64,000 nt of DNA from Theocolax elegans. Lineage: Eukaryota; Arthropoda; Insecta; Hymenoptera; Cerocephalidae. Made by a program: the position numbers and the translations under genes. Each line of letters starts with the position of its first letter. Position 1 is the first letter of the stretch. The notes under the pieces are model-generated. The model saw only the letters and a program-made list of their open reading frames with translations, was not told the DNA's origin and did no database searches. The stretch covers positions 24,382,648 to 24,446,647 of the forward strand of contig CM047425.1 in assembly GCA_026168455.1 (NCBI GenBank). The letters run 5' to 3'. Positions 10,790 to 23,629 of this stretch are shown here, piece after piece.

Positions 10790-12277
10790 ATGGTACCGAA
10801 AAAATCAAATATTCGGGGCAAACCAAAACCAGATAGGGGAAGGCACCCCGAAATAAAACCAAGTATGGATAGTGAGCTGAAAACAACACTACCCCAAGCG
10901 GGCATGGCAATCCTGTCAAATCCCGCCACTGATTCCGATCGGGTGAAAGCCCCGGTAGTCAGTGCTGGTCCCAAGGATTTTGGGGGGGACCAAACTCACA
11001 CCGTCAAAATGGTAAATGCTGCGGAGGTTGGTCACTCGGCCTCTGTAGCATCTAATGCTACGTGTGACCTGCCCTCGACTGGGATGTCTTGTGACGCTGA
11101 CAGAGCTTTTCTCCGTCTGCGTGAGAAGGTAGATACCCTGGTGGAGTTTGTTCTTAATAAGAACAACATCCACAAAGAGCTGAAGAGTATGGCGAGAGCA
11201 ACCAGCAGAGCTCTCAATGAATACGCGCGGGTGAACAGTGCTGTGTGTTCGACAGCGCCGAAAATTAAAATGGCGGATGCGCGTAGGGATGGAACGTGCC
11301 AAACGTCGCCCATCTTCCGCGCTGAAGAGCGTCAAAAGAGGCCGGTGGAAAGGGAAAAGCCCTCACCACCTCAGCAACCCCCGGAGAAAAGGAAGAAGGG
11401 GTCGAAGCAGCCCAATAACAAAAATGGGCCAGCAGATGCTTCGCCATCCGTTCCTAAGACGAGTGGGAACCAGTCAAAAGTCCCTGACTGGGTCACAGTA
11501 GTGAAGAAGGGCAAGAAGAAGAAGAAGATGAAGAACAGCCAGCCGAAGCAGCATGAGCAGCAGAAACGTGCCAGCAAACCGGCCAAAGGCACGGCAGAGC
11601 CTAAGGCCGGAGTAAGACCCCCACGCCCAGATGCCATCAAGATCAAGACACCTAGCGGGGGCTCTTCCTACGCTGACATTCTCCGGAAGGTCAAGGCTGC
11701 ACCGGAGCTAAAGGCACTAGGAGAACGGGTCACGCGTATCAGGCGCACCAGGGCTGGAGAGCTCCTTCTCGAACTGGGGCGACCCGGAACGGAAACGGCG
11801 GAGCTGAGGACAGTGGTCTCGTCCACACTGAGTGGGTCAGCAGAGGTCCAGCTGCTGACTCACAAAGTGTCCATCACCATCAGGGACATGGACGAGTCCA
11901 CGACAACAACGGAGGTGGCCGCAGCGATTGCGGCAAAGATCGGGCCAAATGTGGTATCCCCGGATAATATTAAAACCAGGGGATCCTACAGTGGTACCCT
12001 AGCTGCGACCATCCAGCTTCCGGCAGTAGCAGCCAAAAAACTGCTGCAAGACGGGAAGCTCCGGATCGGATGGGTCAATTGCAGAGTTCGACTGCGAGAG
12101 GTATCCTCGCGCTGCTACCGATGCCACGAATCGGGACACATCGCGAGGGAGTGCAAGAGCGCAGTCGACCGGTCAGCGCAATGCTATCGGTGCGGCCAAG
12201 AGGGCCACAAAGCAGTGGACTGCGAGGCCAAAGCCAAGACCTCGCATGAGGAAGGAGCACACATCGAAAATGATTAA
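10790..12277 (+). CDS. R1-clade ORF1, gag-like nucleic-acid-binding protein
   Basis: 495 residues, uninterrupted. The first third is of ordinary composition; residues ~180-290 are very Lys/Pro-rich (for example KKGKKKKKMKNSQPK). The C-terminal third holds the ORF1 fold and CCHC zinc knuckles CYRCHESGHIARECK and CYRCGQEGHKAVDC. These proteins coat element RNA and carry it to the target (family knowledge). The start at 10790 is the first ATG after the AC tract; a later ATG is possible. The stop overlaps the ORF2 start (ATG 12270 within AAAATGATTAA), as in many R1 elements. Strong GC-rich codon use contrasts with the AT-rich host DNA. Confidence 0.88.
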   Translation: MVPKKSNIRGKPKPDRGRHPEIKPSMDSELKTTLPQAGMAILSNPATDSDRVKAPVVSAGPKDFGGDQTHTVKMVNAAEVGHSASVASNATCDLPSTGMSCDADRAFLRLREKVDTLVEFVLNKNNIHKELKSMARATSRALNEYARVNSAVCSTAPKIKMADARRDGTCQTSPIFRAEERQKRPVEREKPSPPQQPPEKRKKGSKQPNNKNGPADASPSVPKTSGNQSKVPDWVTVVKKGKKKKKMKNSQPKQHEQQKRASKPAKGTAEPKAGVRPPRPDAIKIKTPSGGSSYADILRKVKAAPELKALGERVTRIRRTRAGELLLELGRPGTETAELRTVVSSTLSGSAEVQLLTHKVSITIRDMDESTTTTEVAAAIAAKIGPNVVSPDNIKTRGSYSGTLAATIQLPAVAAKKLLQDGKLRIGWVNCRVRLREVSSRCYRCHESGHIARECKSAVDRSAQCYRCGQEGHKAVDCEAKAKTSHEEGAHIEND

Positions 12278-14307
12278 GGTGCTCCAAATAAACCTCAACC
12301 ACTGCGCTGTGGCCCAGGACCTGCTGTCCCAGCTGGTCAGAGAGGAGAGAGCGGACGTAGCGATCATCAGCGAGGAGTTCCGGGATCTCGAAAAGTCGAA
12401 TCTGGATCTCGGCCATCTGGGTATGTGGAAATATACACATCTCCAGAAAGATGGTCGCCCCCCTTCTCAGCTTCACCTGGGTGGAGGTGGCGGGGGTACG
12501 CATGTACAGCTGCTACTTCCCGCCCAGCGATTCCACCGAGGACTTTGCGAGATCTCTGGATGCAGTCGTCACCAGTGCTCGGTCCTCACGGCTACCGGTC
12601 GCAATCGGTGGGGACTTTAATGCTTGGGCGACGGACTGGGGCAGCGCCAAGACCAACGCGCGTGGTCGCGCACTTCTCGAGGCGTTCGCTCTACTGGGGC
12701 TGGAGATCGCTAACACAGGGACAACCCCGACTTTCACCAAAGCCGGCAAGTCGTCCATAGTCGACCTCACCTTCGTCGATCCAAGATTGATGGGGGGAGG
12801 GGGACTCGGCTGGAAAGTTAGCGGTCGTTACACGGGTAGTGACCACCAAGCACTCGTGTACCAGCTCCAGCTGACCAGCGGGAGGACAAAGAGAGCAGGA
12901 AGAGGAGCAAGAGAGAGATGGGCACCAGCCACGTTTGATCGTGAGACGTTCCTCTGCTCCCTTGAGGGGGAAAAAGTGGAGGGAACCGCCGAAGAAAAAG
13001 CACGAGGCCTCACGAATGCCCTAACAGCGGCTTGCGATGCCTCTATGGCCGTGAAGTTTAACCCTCGCGGCCGCCCACCGATAATCTGGTGGAGTGAGGA
13101 CATCGCAGAAAAGAGACGTGAGTGCCTGCGTGCCAGAAGGCTGCACCAAAGAGCGAGGGGAACACCGCGGTTCCAAGATCGTTCCGCAGAATACGAACAA
13201 AAGCGGAGGGATCTCAAGGTGGCCATCAAGACTGCCAAGAGAAGGTGTTGGCGGGAGCTCTGTGAGGAGGTGGACCACGACCCCTGGGGCAGACCGTATA
13301 AAACGGTTATGAATAAGATCAACCCCGGGGGAGCTGTTGCACCCACCGACCCAGTTTTTCTGGACGGAGTCGTCCGCCACCTGTTTCCAGAACATCGGAA
13401 AAGGGCAGTAGAGACGGGCCTGATGGCCACCATTGGTGCAGCCGAGTTGCCAGACATTAGTGAAGCCGAACTGAGGATGGCCGCTAAGGGTATTTCCGTA
13501 CGTAAAGCCCCAGGGCCTGACGGAATACCTGGCCTGGCCGTCAAGACAGCGGCGATGAGTGCTCCGGGCTTGTTCCTGGACGCATTCAACGCATGCCTAA
13601 GAGAAGGTTGCTTCCCGGCCCAGTGGAAGACGCAGAGGCTGGTACTCCTACCAAAGGGAAACAAACTCCCGCAGGAGCCATCATCTTACCGCCCGCTCTG
13701 TCTACTGGATATAGTCGGGAAGCTCCTGGAGCGGGTGATCTGCGCCAGGCTTGCAGAGGCCATCTGTCGGGCCAGAGACCTCTCCAACAACCAGTTCGGC
13801 TTCCGAAAGGGTCGATCGACCATGGATGCTGTAGGCAGAGTTGTTGGCATAGCCACAAACGCCATCAATGCTGGTCGGAGTGCAAGGCGGATGTGTGCCA
13901 TCATCACCTTGGACATCCGGAATGCCTTCAACTCGGCCAGATGGGACGACATCATGCGGTCCCTGCAGCACTTCCAAGTGCCACTCTATCTCAGGAAGGT
14001 CACCTCGAGTTACCTGACTGACCGTACTCTGCTCTACGACACCGACGACGGTGTGCACTCCCACAACATCACGGGAGGCGTGCCGCAGGGTTCGGTCATT
14101 GGGCCCCTACTCTGGAACGTTGTCTATGACGGCCTGCTTAGGCAGCAACTTCCGGAGGGTGTCTCGATGGTGGCTTTCGCGGACGACGTGGCGCTAGTGG
14201 TGGTCGCAAAGAGTGTCGAAGAGATCGAATATCTCGGAGACGTCTCTATAGAAGTGGTCGCCACTTGGTTGAGAGACCACGGACTTAGTCTGGCGGCGGA
14301 AAAAACG
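12270..14307 (+). pseudogene. R1-clade ORF2: AP-endonuclease and reverse transcriptase, 5' two thirds
   Basis: Starts MIKVLQINLNHCAVAQDLLS. Endonuclease motifs are present: QINLN, SEEF, GGDFNAWATDWG and SDHQA. A frameshift lies between about 12425 and 12451. The reverse transcriptase follows with RKAPGPDGIPG, SYRPLCLLD, QFGFRKGRSTMDAV, ITLDIRNAFNSARW, GVPQGSVIGPLLW and the catalytic box MVAFADDVALVV. It stops abruptly after LSLAAEKT at 14307, where the inserted DNA begins, and resumes at 19442 with AVLISRTKKERT. It makes the cDNA at the target nick in target-primed reverse transcription. The best preserved polymerase in the window, yet not intact. Confidence 0.88.
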
Positions 14308-14985
14308 GTATTTTTTTTAAATTTTTTCTTTTATTTTATGAGCCATAGCCAACATATTGGCAACAGTTTAAATATTGTAAGATAGTAACTATTGGCAATA
14401 TGTTTGCAATAATTGTTGCCCATCACTTTGCAATACAGTGGCAATATTTTATATTTTTAAGTACGTACAATATATTTTAATAAGTAGATTTTGCTTAAAA
14501 ATAAAATGTTTTAAGTCTGTTATTATATACATGCTGTCAGATTAAATTTAATATGTTAACTGTTAATATCCATCATATTCGCATATATTAACATTACATA
14601 TTTTATTAGTTACACTATTGTTACACTATTATTACCTTTGTAACAATATTGGTATTCTCTCACAAGGGAAGTACTTGACCTTCGGAAACGGATATATCTT
14701 ATCCTAACCTTGGCATATCTTTTGGAATATAATAATATGAAGAAAGCCAAGTTATTACTTGCCAATTGCTACTTTTACGAAAGTGATTCGACATCTTACA
14801 ATAATGTTTCCAATGAAAGTTATTTTCACTTTGATTGCTATTATGACTCGAAAACGAATATTGATAGGAAATCAATTCAAAAACTGAAAGGTAGTCGAGT
14901 TCAAGTAGATATGGTTAAAAAAAAGAAGCTTAAAATGTTAAATTTAGAGCAAAGTTAAGAAAATAATAAATTGAAGAATTTTATA
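14308..14985. repeat. Foldback-family fragments
   Basis: 14340-14460 has the words CCAACATATTGGCAAC and TTGGCAATATG that form the tandem array inside the element at 33939-38011. 14660-14985 (CAAGGGAAGTACTTGACC onward) is a diverged left arm of the 677-bp foldback family at 29965 and 31801. The 82-codon open frame at 14710 is a by-product of this repeat. Confidence 0.55.
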
Positions 14986-15521
14986 ATATTATTGCAATAT
15001 GTTTTGCATTATTTTAGGTTTTTTTGTAAGATTTTATATTGCGTGGAGCACAATGCCGGATGTCAAATACGTTTCGTTTCGAAATTCTATTACACAAGAA
15101 AAAATTATATAATCGAGACTCCAGGAATATTCCTCAAACATTGTTGAAATATTTCACGTAATATTACACTGTAATGTTTCGACAATGTTACATGAAATAG
15201 TGTGATGAAAGTCAGTGTAATATTTTAGTAATATTCCAAATGATTATTTTTGTTTTAACATGTATTGATATTATAACAATATTTCATGAAATATTGCATA
15301 CAATATTTATGGAATATTACACGAAATATTACATGAAATATTTCAGTAATATTGTTGTAATATGTTATGAAATATTCCACTTTCTATTAGTGGAAATATT
15401 ACACCAAATATTTCATTAATACTTAAAAAATATTACTATGAATTATTTCAGAAGAATATTTTGTAATATTTTTGATATATTTCCAAAACATTTCCGCAAT
15501 ATTTTTTTGTAATATTACACA
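14986..15521. repeat. AATATT-rich MITE-related sequence
   Basis: Dense repetition of words such as AAATATTACA, GTAATATT and GAAATATT, ending in ACTGTGTGGG, the same right terminus as the MITE at 5966-6141. The left terminus (TCCCACACAG) was not found, so the copy is larger or truncated. No gene. Confidence 0.5.
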
Positions 15522-16580
15522 CTGTGTGGGATATTATGACATTTGCTGCCTTGCTCGTCGTTGTCACTCGCACGAGCTAAGCAACAAGTAAGATACAAAA
15601 ACAACTCCCAAAATTCTGCCGTGAAAAAGAAAAACTTACATAAATACAAAACCAATGAAACTGAGAAAATTAAGATAAACTGATATATTTAAAATCTTTT
15701 ATGCAAATAATGTTTTAAATAATAAAAATTAGGACTTATATTAAAACAGGTATTTCTATCTAATAGTGCATTAAAAATTCGAATTGAAAAAAAATCCTTT
15801 AAAAATGTAAAGAATGTACTTACGTGGTTTTATTTAGTAAAATATTTTATCAAAACCTTAAGTAAAAGCACTTGCGTGTTTTTTCAGTTAAAACGTAAAT
15901 GAACTCGGATATAATTTTATACATTAAAACTTACATAAATGTTATACATTAAATTAATTGTACAAGTACTTACGTAGATTTCTATTTATCACAGTTCGAA
16001 GTTGAGTCAAAATTATTATAAAGAACTTACATTAATCGGTGCGGACTTTAATTTTCAACAAGTAAGTAGTATTCAGTCACATTTTTACACGAAAAACTTA
16101 CTCTAAAGATTTTGCGTAAGCTTTTATTTAACATTTTATAATGAGACTACACGACTTACGTCACTTTTACCCAACGGAAAGTCACTTATGGTAGTTTTTC
16201 CATATTACTTAAATCAATTTTAAAATTATCAGGTACTTACGATATTTTTTTTAAGTTTTTTTAGAAAAACAGCATGTTATATTACCTTAATTTTTTAATA
16301 GATAAATTCAACAATTTCTACGGAATTCATTGATACCAAAAACTCATTTTCGAAAAAAATGTCACTTATGTATGTTTTTCTTTTTCACGGCAGAATTGTG
16401 CCATACGATATTTAATAGCAAGACAGCCTCAAAATTTGAAATGAATATGCAATTTTGAGGTTAGAGTGCTATAAAAATACCGTACGATACTACTACGGAA
16501 AAGTAACGAAATATATTATATTTAATCTTCAATGCACATAAATATTATTATATTCCATTTTATAAATATAGAAAATTTAC

Positions 16581-16717
16581 CTCTTCTTTGGAAGATTCTG
16601 ATTTACTTTCTTTGAGCTTAGCTTCCCGTTTTAAAATCATTTCAGTAACATCACTTAAGCGAATCTTTTTCATACGAGGGCGAGGAAGAATTGCACTATC
16701 CAATTCCTCCTCCGTTT
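16581..16717 (-). pseudogene. Isolated duplicate exon of the BEN gene
   Basis: Same splice edges as 7194-7315, but 15 bases longer in frame: the region after RPRMKK reads IRLSDVTEMILKREAKL here, against LREMIFKREAKL in copy 1. The downstream exons are absent from this copy, so it cannot make the BEN protein. Confidence 0.65.
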
Positions 16718-17930
16718 CTATAAAGAAAAATGTATCAACTTGTATTCTAAAGTTAATATTTTTTATATTTCTGTAACGTAACAACTTTAGTGGTAAAAAA
16801 AATTTCAGGATCTTTTACAAACTTTTAACAACATTTAATGAACGTTAATAAAACTTAATAAAGAACGGATTTCGGATTTCCAATAAAGGTTTTTAAGTTA
16901 TATTAAATATTTTCTTATTTTTTGAATACCACTAAATATTTTTTTTAATTGAAGAATCAGCAGTAATGTTATAATAAAAGAAAACTTAATATAATTTATT
17001 AATAGTTCTACAAAATTATTTCAAGCTTGGAAAAATTACAAAACTGTAACAAGATTCACTAAATCATTTTAAAATCAATAAAAAATATCTAAACTTTATT
17101 TAAAGTTATTAGAAATTGCAGTAACTTCTCCTATAATAACTAAATAATTAAGTTGATCATACATTATTCAAATATATGTTGAAATAATTTAAAAACTTTA
17201 AATAAATTTTATTATTAGTTATTAAAATTAAGGGGATGTCGGACTCAGAAAATGGTCATTTTTAATATCTTTCTATAAAGAAAATAATGAATTTTTTTAA
17301 AAATCCCGTACGCCATGCCCTCAGGCATGTTTTAAACAATATTCTCAATTTTTTTCAGATTTTTAAATTGATAATTACGATGTTTGGGTTGAAAAATTAT
17401 GTCTTTTTTGACTAACAATTACCGACCATTACTTGTTTTTTCAATTATTATTAACAAAATAATTTTGTCTACAAAATCGAAACGTAATGCCCTTGTTTTT
17501 GTTTTAAGCTACACGTATGAATTTTTTCAGATTTTTAATTCAATATTTTAAATATAATTTTTGAGTTGAAAGGTGTAGATTCCTGTAATCTGGATCTGAC
17601 ATTCCGTTAAAACACTTTTAATAAGTTTTATTGAAAATCCAAAATCTGCACTTTAATAAAAGATATTTAAAGTTATTTAAAATTTTTAATAGTTATTCAT
17701 TGTTCCAAAAACTTATATTTTTTCCACTGGGCCACCATGAAACATAAAGATCAGTACTTGTCAAATGGTAAAATTAAATGTTTAATTGCACCGAATTTTA
17801 AATTGAACCGAATTTAAAGTATAAACTGCGAAAATGTTTCCAAAAAACAACAAATACATTTATAATTGAATCTTTTGAATCAATGTGCTTCTGCTAGCAA
17901 TTGAGATGAATTTTATACTTTCAATTTCAT

Positions 17931-18802
17931 TGTACAGTTTATAAATTTTATAAACTGTACATACATGTTATAGTGTATGATGAACTGAACTTTTGTACTG
18001 TAATTATTTTCCAATATTTTGATTTTTTTAACTCACAACTATTATCTTAATTGAAGGCAATTGCAAGCGTTGAATAGTTAGAACAATACTAGGTTACGCT
18101 TTTTAAATAACTTTTACTCGTTAAATCAAGACATTGTGTGATGGCCTATATATAAAATTTTGAATACTTAACACTTATTTCAAATCATACAGACTTTTGA
18201 GGTAATTTATTTTAAGTTGTATGAAATTTCATTACAGTGCATTAACTGTAAAAGTTTTTGCAATTTTCTTTGAGAATCTATCCCTTCGAGTCAAAGTTAT
18301 TAATCAAAAGGTCTGTATGACTTGACATAAATGTAAAATATTCAAAGTTTGTAAAAGATTTTGAAAAGCGTACCTTAATATTTTTATAATGATTCAATGT
18401 TTAGAATCATGCAGACCTTTTGATTAACACCTTTGACTCAAAGGGATATATTCTCCAAGAACATTGCAAAAATTTTTGCATTCACTGCACTGTAATGAAA
18501 CTTCATACAAATTAAAATAAATAACCTTAAAAGTCTGTACGATTTGAAATAAAGTTTAAGTATTCAAAATTTTATATATAGGCCATCACACAATGTCTGG
18601 ATTCAACGAGTAAAAGATATTTAAAAAGCTTAACCTAGTATAGTTTTAATGCTTCAACTCTTGAAATTGCCTTCAATTAAAATAATAGTTATCAGTTAAA
18701 AAGATTAATATATTGCAAAATAGTTAGTACAAAGGTTTGGTTAAAGATATACTATAAAATACTTTAACTGATGCATCACTATTAAAATTTATAAATTGTA
18801 CA
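17931..18802. repeat. 872-bp hairpin, second copy
   Basis: Second copy of the hairpin at 8524-9395 with the same outer ends and the same total length, carried within the duplicated block. Confidence 0.8.
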
Positions 18803-19114
18803 ATTAAATTGTAAGTATAAAATATTAATAAAGCAAATTATTTTTAGAGCCTAGAAATTAGAAACTTAACAAAAAATATTTTCTCATCAAAGAAAAATCT
18901 AAGAAATTTAAAGTAAAACTACAAAAAAAACCACATCTGTATGACGTCTTATATAAAGAAAAAGTATATACAGAACAAGAAATGTGACTTGTGTAGATGA
19001 CTCTCTTGTTCAGTCTGGTGGCTGTTGCATTTTTTCCTCTAGTCAGGCTAACGGTATGACGGTATTGTGATGATGAAGGTTAAATGAAATAATAATGTCC
19101 TCATTTTTACTTAG

Positions 19115-19359
19115 GAAATGAGTACTCATCATTTATCATCTAGTTCTGATGGAAGTACGAACCCTGAAATTAGATCGTCTACTTATCTTCAAATATTTCT
19201 GTTTGTAATTCATCGTCAAATGAACACCATGAACCAAGTTGTGCAGAAACGTCACCTCATCAACAACCCTCATTTATTGGTGAAAATGAATTTCAAGATA
19301 CAATGTCAGCGGAAACACTTGAATCTCTTAATTACTCATTGTCATCTAATATTGAACAG
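19115..19359 (+). pseudogene. Duplicate 5' exon of the plus-strand Ser/acidic gene
   Basis: Copy of 9708-9952 with the same splice sites and the same internal frameshift. The following intron ends at TTTTTCAG, where copy 2 stops and R1 sequence begins, so the second exon is missing. Confidence 0.5.
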
Positions 19360-19439
19360 GTTAATTAGTCTGCATTGTCCATTTTATACTAAATAACATT
19401 TAAATAATTTTTTAAATTCTTTTCTCTAATATTTTTCAG

Positions 19440-19941
19440 GAGCGGTGCTCATCTCTCGCACAAAAAAGGAGAGGACCGCCACCTTCACGGTAGGTAAAGA
19501 ACGGATACGGTCGGTGAAAACGTTGAAGTATTTAGGGGTCACACTAGACGCGCGGCTGTCGTTCAAACACCATCTCGCGAACGCGGGCTCAAAGGCGGCA
19601 AAGGTGGCCCGTGCGCTGGCGGGCATCATGCCCAACATCGGGGGACCCCAGCAACCGCGAAGGTCTCTCCTTGCCTCGGTGGTGAGCTCCGTAATTTTAT
19701 ACGGAGCTCCTATCTGGGCTGATGCCCTGAACAGGCACAAGCTTTGGTGCTCCGTGTCAGAGAGCCTGCAGGATAGCTGCGCTAAGGGTGGCCCGGGCGT
19801 ACCGAACCGTATCTGACATTGCGCTCTCGGTGATCGCGGGGACCGCCCCCTTCGACCTCCTGGCAGCCGAGAGAGCTGAAAGACACCGTGAGGGTGGGCG
19901 ACGCGTAGAAGAGAATCGCTGCCATAACCGATGGTCATTGC
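19440..19941 (+). pseudogene. R1-clade ORF2, C-terminal piece of the reverse transcriptase
   Basis: Continues the polymerase from AVLISRTKKERT with VKTLKYLGVTLDARLSF, a typical thumb-region motif of R1 elements, and SVILYGAPIWADAL. Near 19785 the frame shifts to the one reading RAYRTVSDIALSVIAGT. The piece breaks off at 19941 in the direct repeat, without the Cys/His C-terminus or 3' UTR. Confidence 0.82.
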
Positions 19942-21390
<1,449 letters not shown>

Positions 21391-23629
21391 TTTTCTGATC
21401 AATTCCGAATACTATAATAAAGTAGTCAGCGAAAGAGTGGAAGATTATAGCAAATTTGAAGATATTACTGATGGTGTGCTTTATAATGAATTTGTCAATT
21501 CGTTGTCAGATGAAGATAGGCTTAATTATGCAACATGCACTTTCAACACAGATGGAGCTCCCATTTTTGAGTCTTCAAAACACTCCATTTAGCCTATTCA
21601 GTTAGTGATAAATGAACTACCTTTTCATGTAAGAAGTTGTAAGCCAGTTGTATGTGGAATTTGGTTTGGTAAGGATAAGCCTCAAATGAATACATTTTTA
21701 AGACCTTTTGTATTTTACATGAATCATTTAGCAGCGGATGGTATTATATGCAGAATAATTAATTTGAAACGTCGGATAAAAATCTTTTGCATCTGCAGTT
21801 GTGTTGACTCAGTAGCTCGGGCTCCTATGCAAGGACTTGTACAGTTTAATGGGTATTTCGGGTGTAATTGGTGCTTGCATCCTGGAAATTACGTTTTCTT
21901 TCATCGTGGAGGAAGTATTAAATACTTGATACTAAATGAAATACCACCAAAAAGGACTGAAGGGCGTACTATTCATCAAATGCAGGAGAGCCTTACAAGT
22001 CGAAGACCAGTCTATGGTGTCAAACGACCATCTGCATTGATTAATTTAAGAGGATTCAACATAATATCAGGCTTCGTACCAGATTCAATGCATTGCATAT
22101 GTTTAGGTATTGCAGGGCAATTTTTAGATCTATGGACGTCTGCAAACAATCCATATTCCTTATCTGCTAATGATGTAAATGTAATCAATGATATTATGAA
22201 ATCAATTAGGGTACCTTCTCAAGTTCAGCGGCTCTCTCGCCCAGTAAATGATAGAAGGTTTTGGAAAGCAAGGGAATGGGAGAACTGGCTATTGTATTAT
22301 AGTATACCAATTCTCGAATTCTTTCCGCACATGGAAGCATATAACAAGCATTGGTCCAAGCTACTTCAACCTTATTATCTTTTAATGAAAACATCTTAAT
22401 CAAAACTTATTACAAGAATTTGTTATTCACACACAATTTTTGTATTCGGAAGCAGCAATGACGTACAATGTACATCAATTGCTGCATTTATCGCAAAGTG
22501 TAGCGAACTGGGGTCCTCTTTGGTCACACTCAGGTTATTGCTTTGAAAATGGGAACGGTAATATTATTCGACAAATCCATGCTGCTAAAGAAGTCATACA
22601 CCAAATTTGCAGAAATTTATCAATGAATCAGAGTCTATTGATCTTAAAAAAACATATTTCCTTGCAAGAGTCATCCAACATTAATGAATTTATTAGTTAC
22701 CTCGATTACAAATATACAAAAAATACGTGTAAGCTATTTGATACAAGGTATTTCGGAAAACACTGCAAAACACGCAGCGAATGGATACGAAAAGTTCATT
22801 TGTCTGATGCAAGTCGAAATTTTAAAAAAATCGTTAAAAATCGTTGTTTGTACAGATCATTGAAAGTTAAGACTTGCAGATCAGACAACTCATACGCAGT
22901 AACTAACGATAATACTTATGTCCAGCTGATTGATTTTATACTAGACTTGCCAACTGAAAAGGAATTTACTTTGTGTCACTTAGTCAATACAGAAAGTGTA
23001 TTAAACAACGACAATCTACCATTGCGTAAAGTTGTAAATATTTCTCGCGAATTAACAGCAATTCACACTAACAGTATTAAAGCGATTTGTGTATATGTAA
23101 ATGTAGATGATAACAAATATATATGTAGCGTACCTGTTGCGGAATTAATGTTTTAAATGGCGCGCGCATAAGCCACGTCGATCCCGCTCGATTGATGTCG
23201 CTCTTCTCGGCCGCAAGGCGTCGCGCGCATGCATGACGCGGCCGACGCGGTGCTCTCTCTCGCACATTCGCCATCTTGGATGCCATCTAGCAGGACCGCC
23301 TCTGTCGACAGCTCGCCCTTTTTTGCTCACCTTTCAACTTCAAGCTGCAGCTCATCTTTTCGACCAGCTCAATTACTAGCGGCCCGCAGATTTCCAGCCT
23401 GCTCTCATCACCTAAAGGAAAGTTCCGGGTAAACAGGTAACGAGATCGGCCTCTCGCGAGCACGCCGAGGATACCGCGTGCTCGCTTCAATTACATAAGC
23501 GAAGCTCTTTTGTATTTATATTGTAAATTAATAAACAATACTTAAAGTGACTCTGTGTAGTATTTCTCCCCCTATCCTTTCCGGCAAATCACGCAAAATC
23601 TAACAGTACCGAATTTGTACTTTTATTAA
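21391..23629 (+). pseudogene. tnp2-like (CACTA/EnSpm-type) transposase pseudogene
   Basis: The coding frame runs from about 21391 through EYYNKVVSERVEDYSK, TCTFNTDGAPIFESS, WFGKDKPQMNTF, GYFGCNWCLHPG, GVKRPSALINLRGF, PDSMHCICLGIAGQF, SRPVNDRRFW and EWENWLLYYSIPIL, then MTYNVHQLLHLSQSV and WGPLWSHSGYCFENG. These signatures are shared with 24202-25545 and with tnp2-type transposases of EnSpm/CACTA elements (family assignment by motif memory). Damage: TAG for the expected Trp at 21590-21592, TAA at about 22397 with a frameshift after it, and a solo LTR inserted at 23135. Beyond the LTR the frame reaches a natural stop at 23627-23629. The start is undetermined; a TGA lies upstream of 21391. Confidence 0.65.
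23135..23605 (+). mobile_element. Solo LTR, 471 bp, with 5-bp target duplication
   Basis: GC-rich block beginning TGTTGCGG and ending TCTAACA, i.e. TGTT...AACA termini. It is flanked by GTACC on both sides (23130-23134 and 23606-23610). AATAAA at about 23529 fits an LTR R region. 5-bp duplications are usual for BEL/Pao and Copia elements. It interrupts the 3' end of the tnp2-like gene. Confidence 0.82.

Larger units (their letters stand above)
14308..19439. other. 5.1-kb insert inside the R1 ORF2
   Basis: Separates codon ACG (14305-14307) from GCG (19442-19444) of ORF2. It consists of about 1.2 kb of repeats (14308-15521) followed by the second copy of the 3.9-kb block. Its edges read GTATTTT and TTTTTCAG. 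Rejoining at those edges leaves the reading frame one base off, and no terminal repeats or target duplication are visible, so it is not an ordinary transposon insertion. Confidence 0.75.
15522..19441. repeat. 3.9-kb duplicated block, copy 2
   Basis: Nearly identical to 6132-10034, in the same orientation. Begins CTGTGTGGGATATTATGAC and ends TTTTTCAGGA, after which R1 ORF2 sequence resumes. 15541-16580 and 16718-17930 are AT-rich non-coding DNA apart from the listed exon and hairpin. Confidence 0.9.
10715..19941 (+). mobile_element. R1-clade non-LTR retrotransposon, split by a 5.1-kb insert
   Basis: GC-rich element in two pieces, 10715-14307 and 19440-19941. The 5' end abuts an (AC)n tract; R1-clade families such as Mino and Waldo are known to prefer AC-type microsatellites. 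It holds a 5' leader, ORF1 (gag-like, zinc knuckles) and ORF2 (endonuclease plus reverse transcriptase). The 3' end after the reverse transcriptase domain is missing: sequence passes directly from coding region to the flanking direct repeat at 19942. It was active once but is now dead, because of a frameshift near 12440, the insert at 14308-19439, a frameshift near 19785 and the missing 3' end. Confidence 0.88.

Noticed and set aside
10582..11646. Several long minus-strand frames over the R1 ORF1
   Set aside because: Shadow frames of GC-rich coding sequence; no motifs, whereas the plus strand has zinc knuckles.
12828..13664. 278-codon minus-strand frame over the reverse transcriptase
   Set aside because: Antisense shadow of the reverse transcriptase; the plus strand carries the polymerase motifs.
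14308..19439. A genuine 5.1-kb intron in the R1 element
   Set aside because: GT and AG edges exist, but splicing leaves the frame shifted by one, and the content is a copied genomic block.
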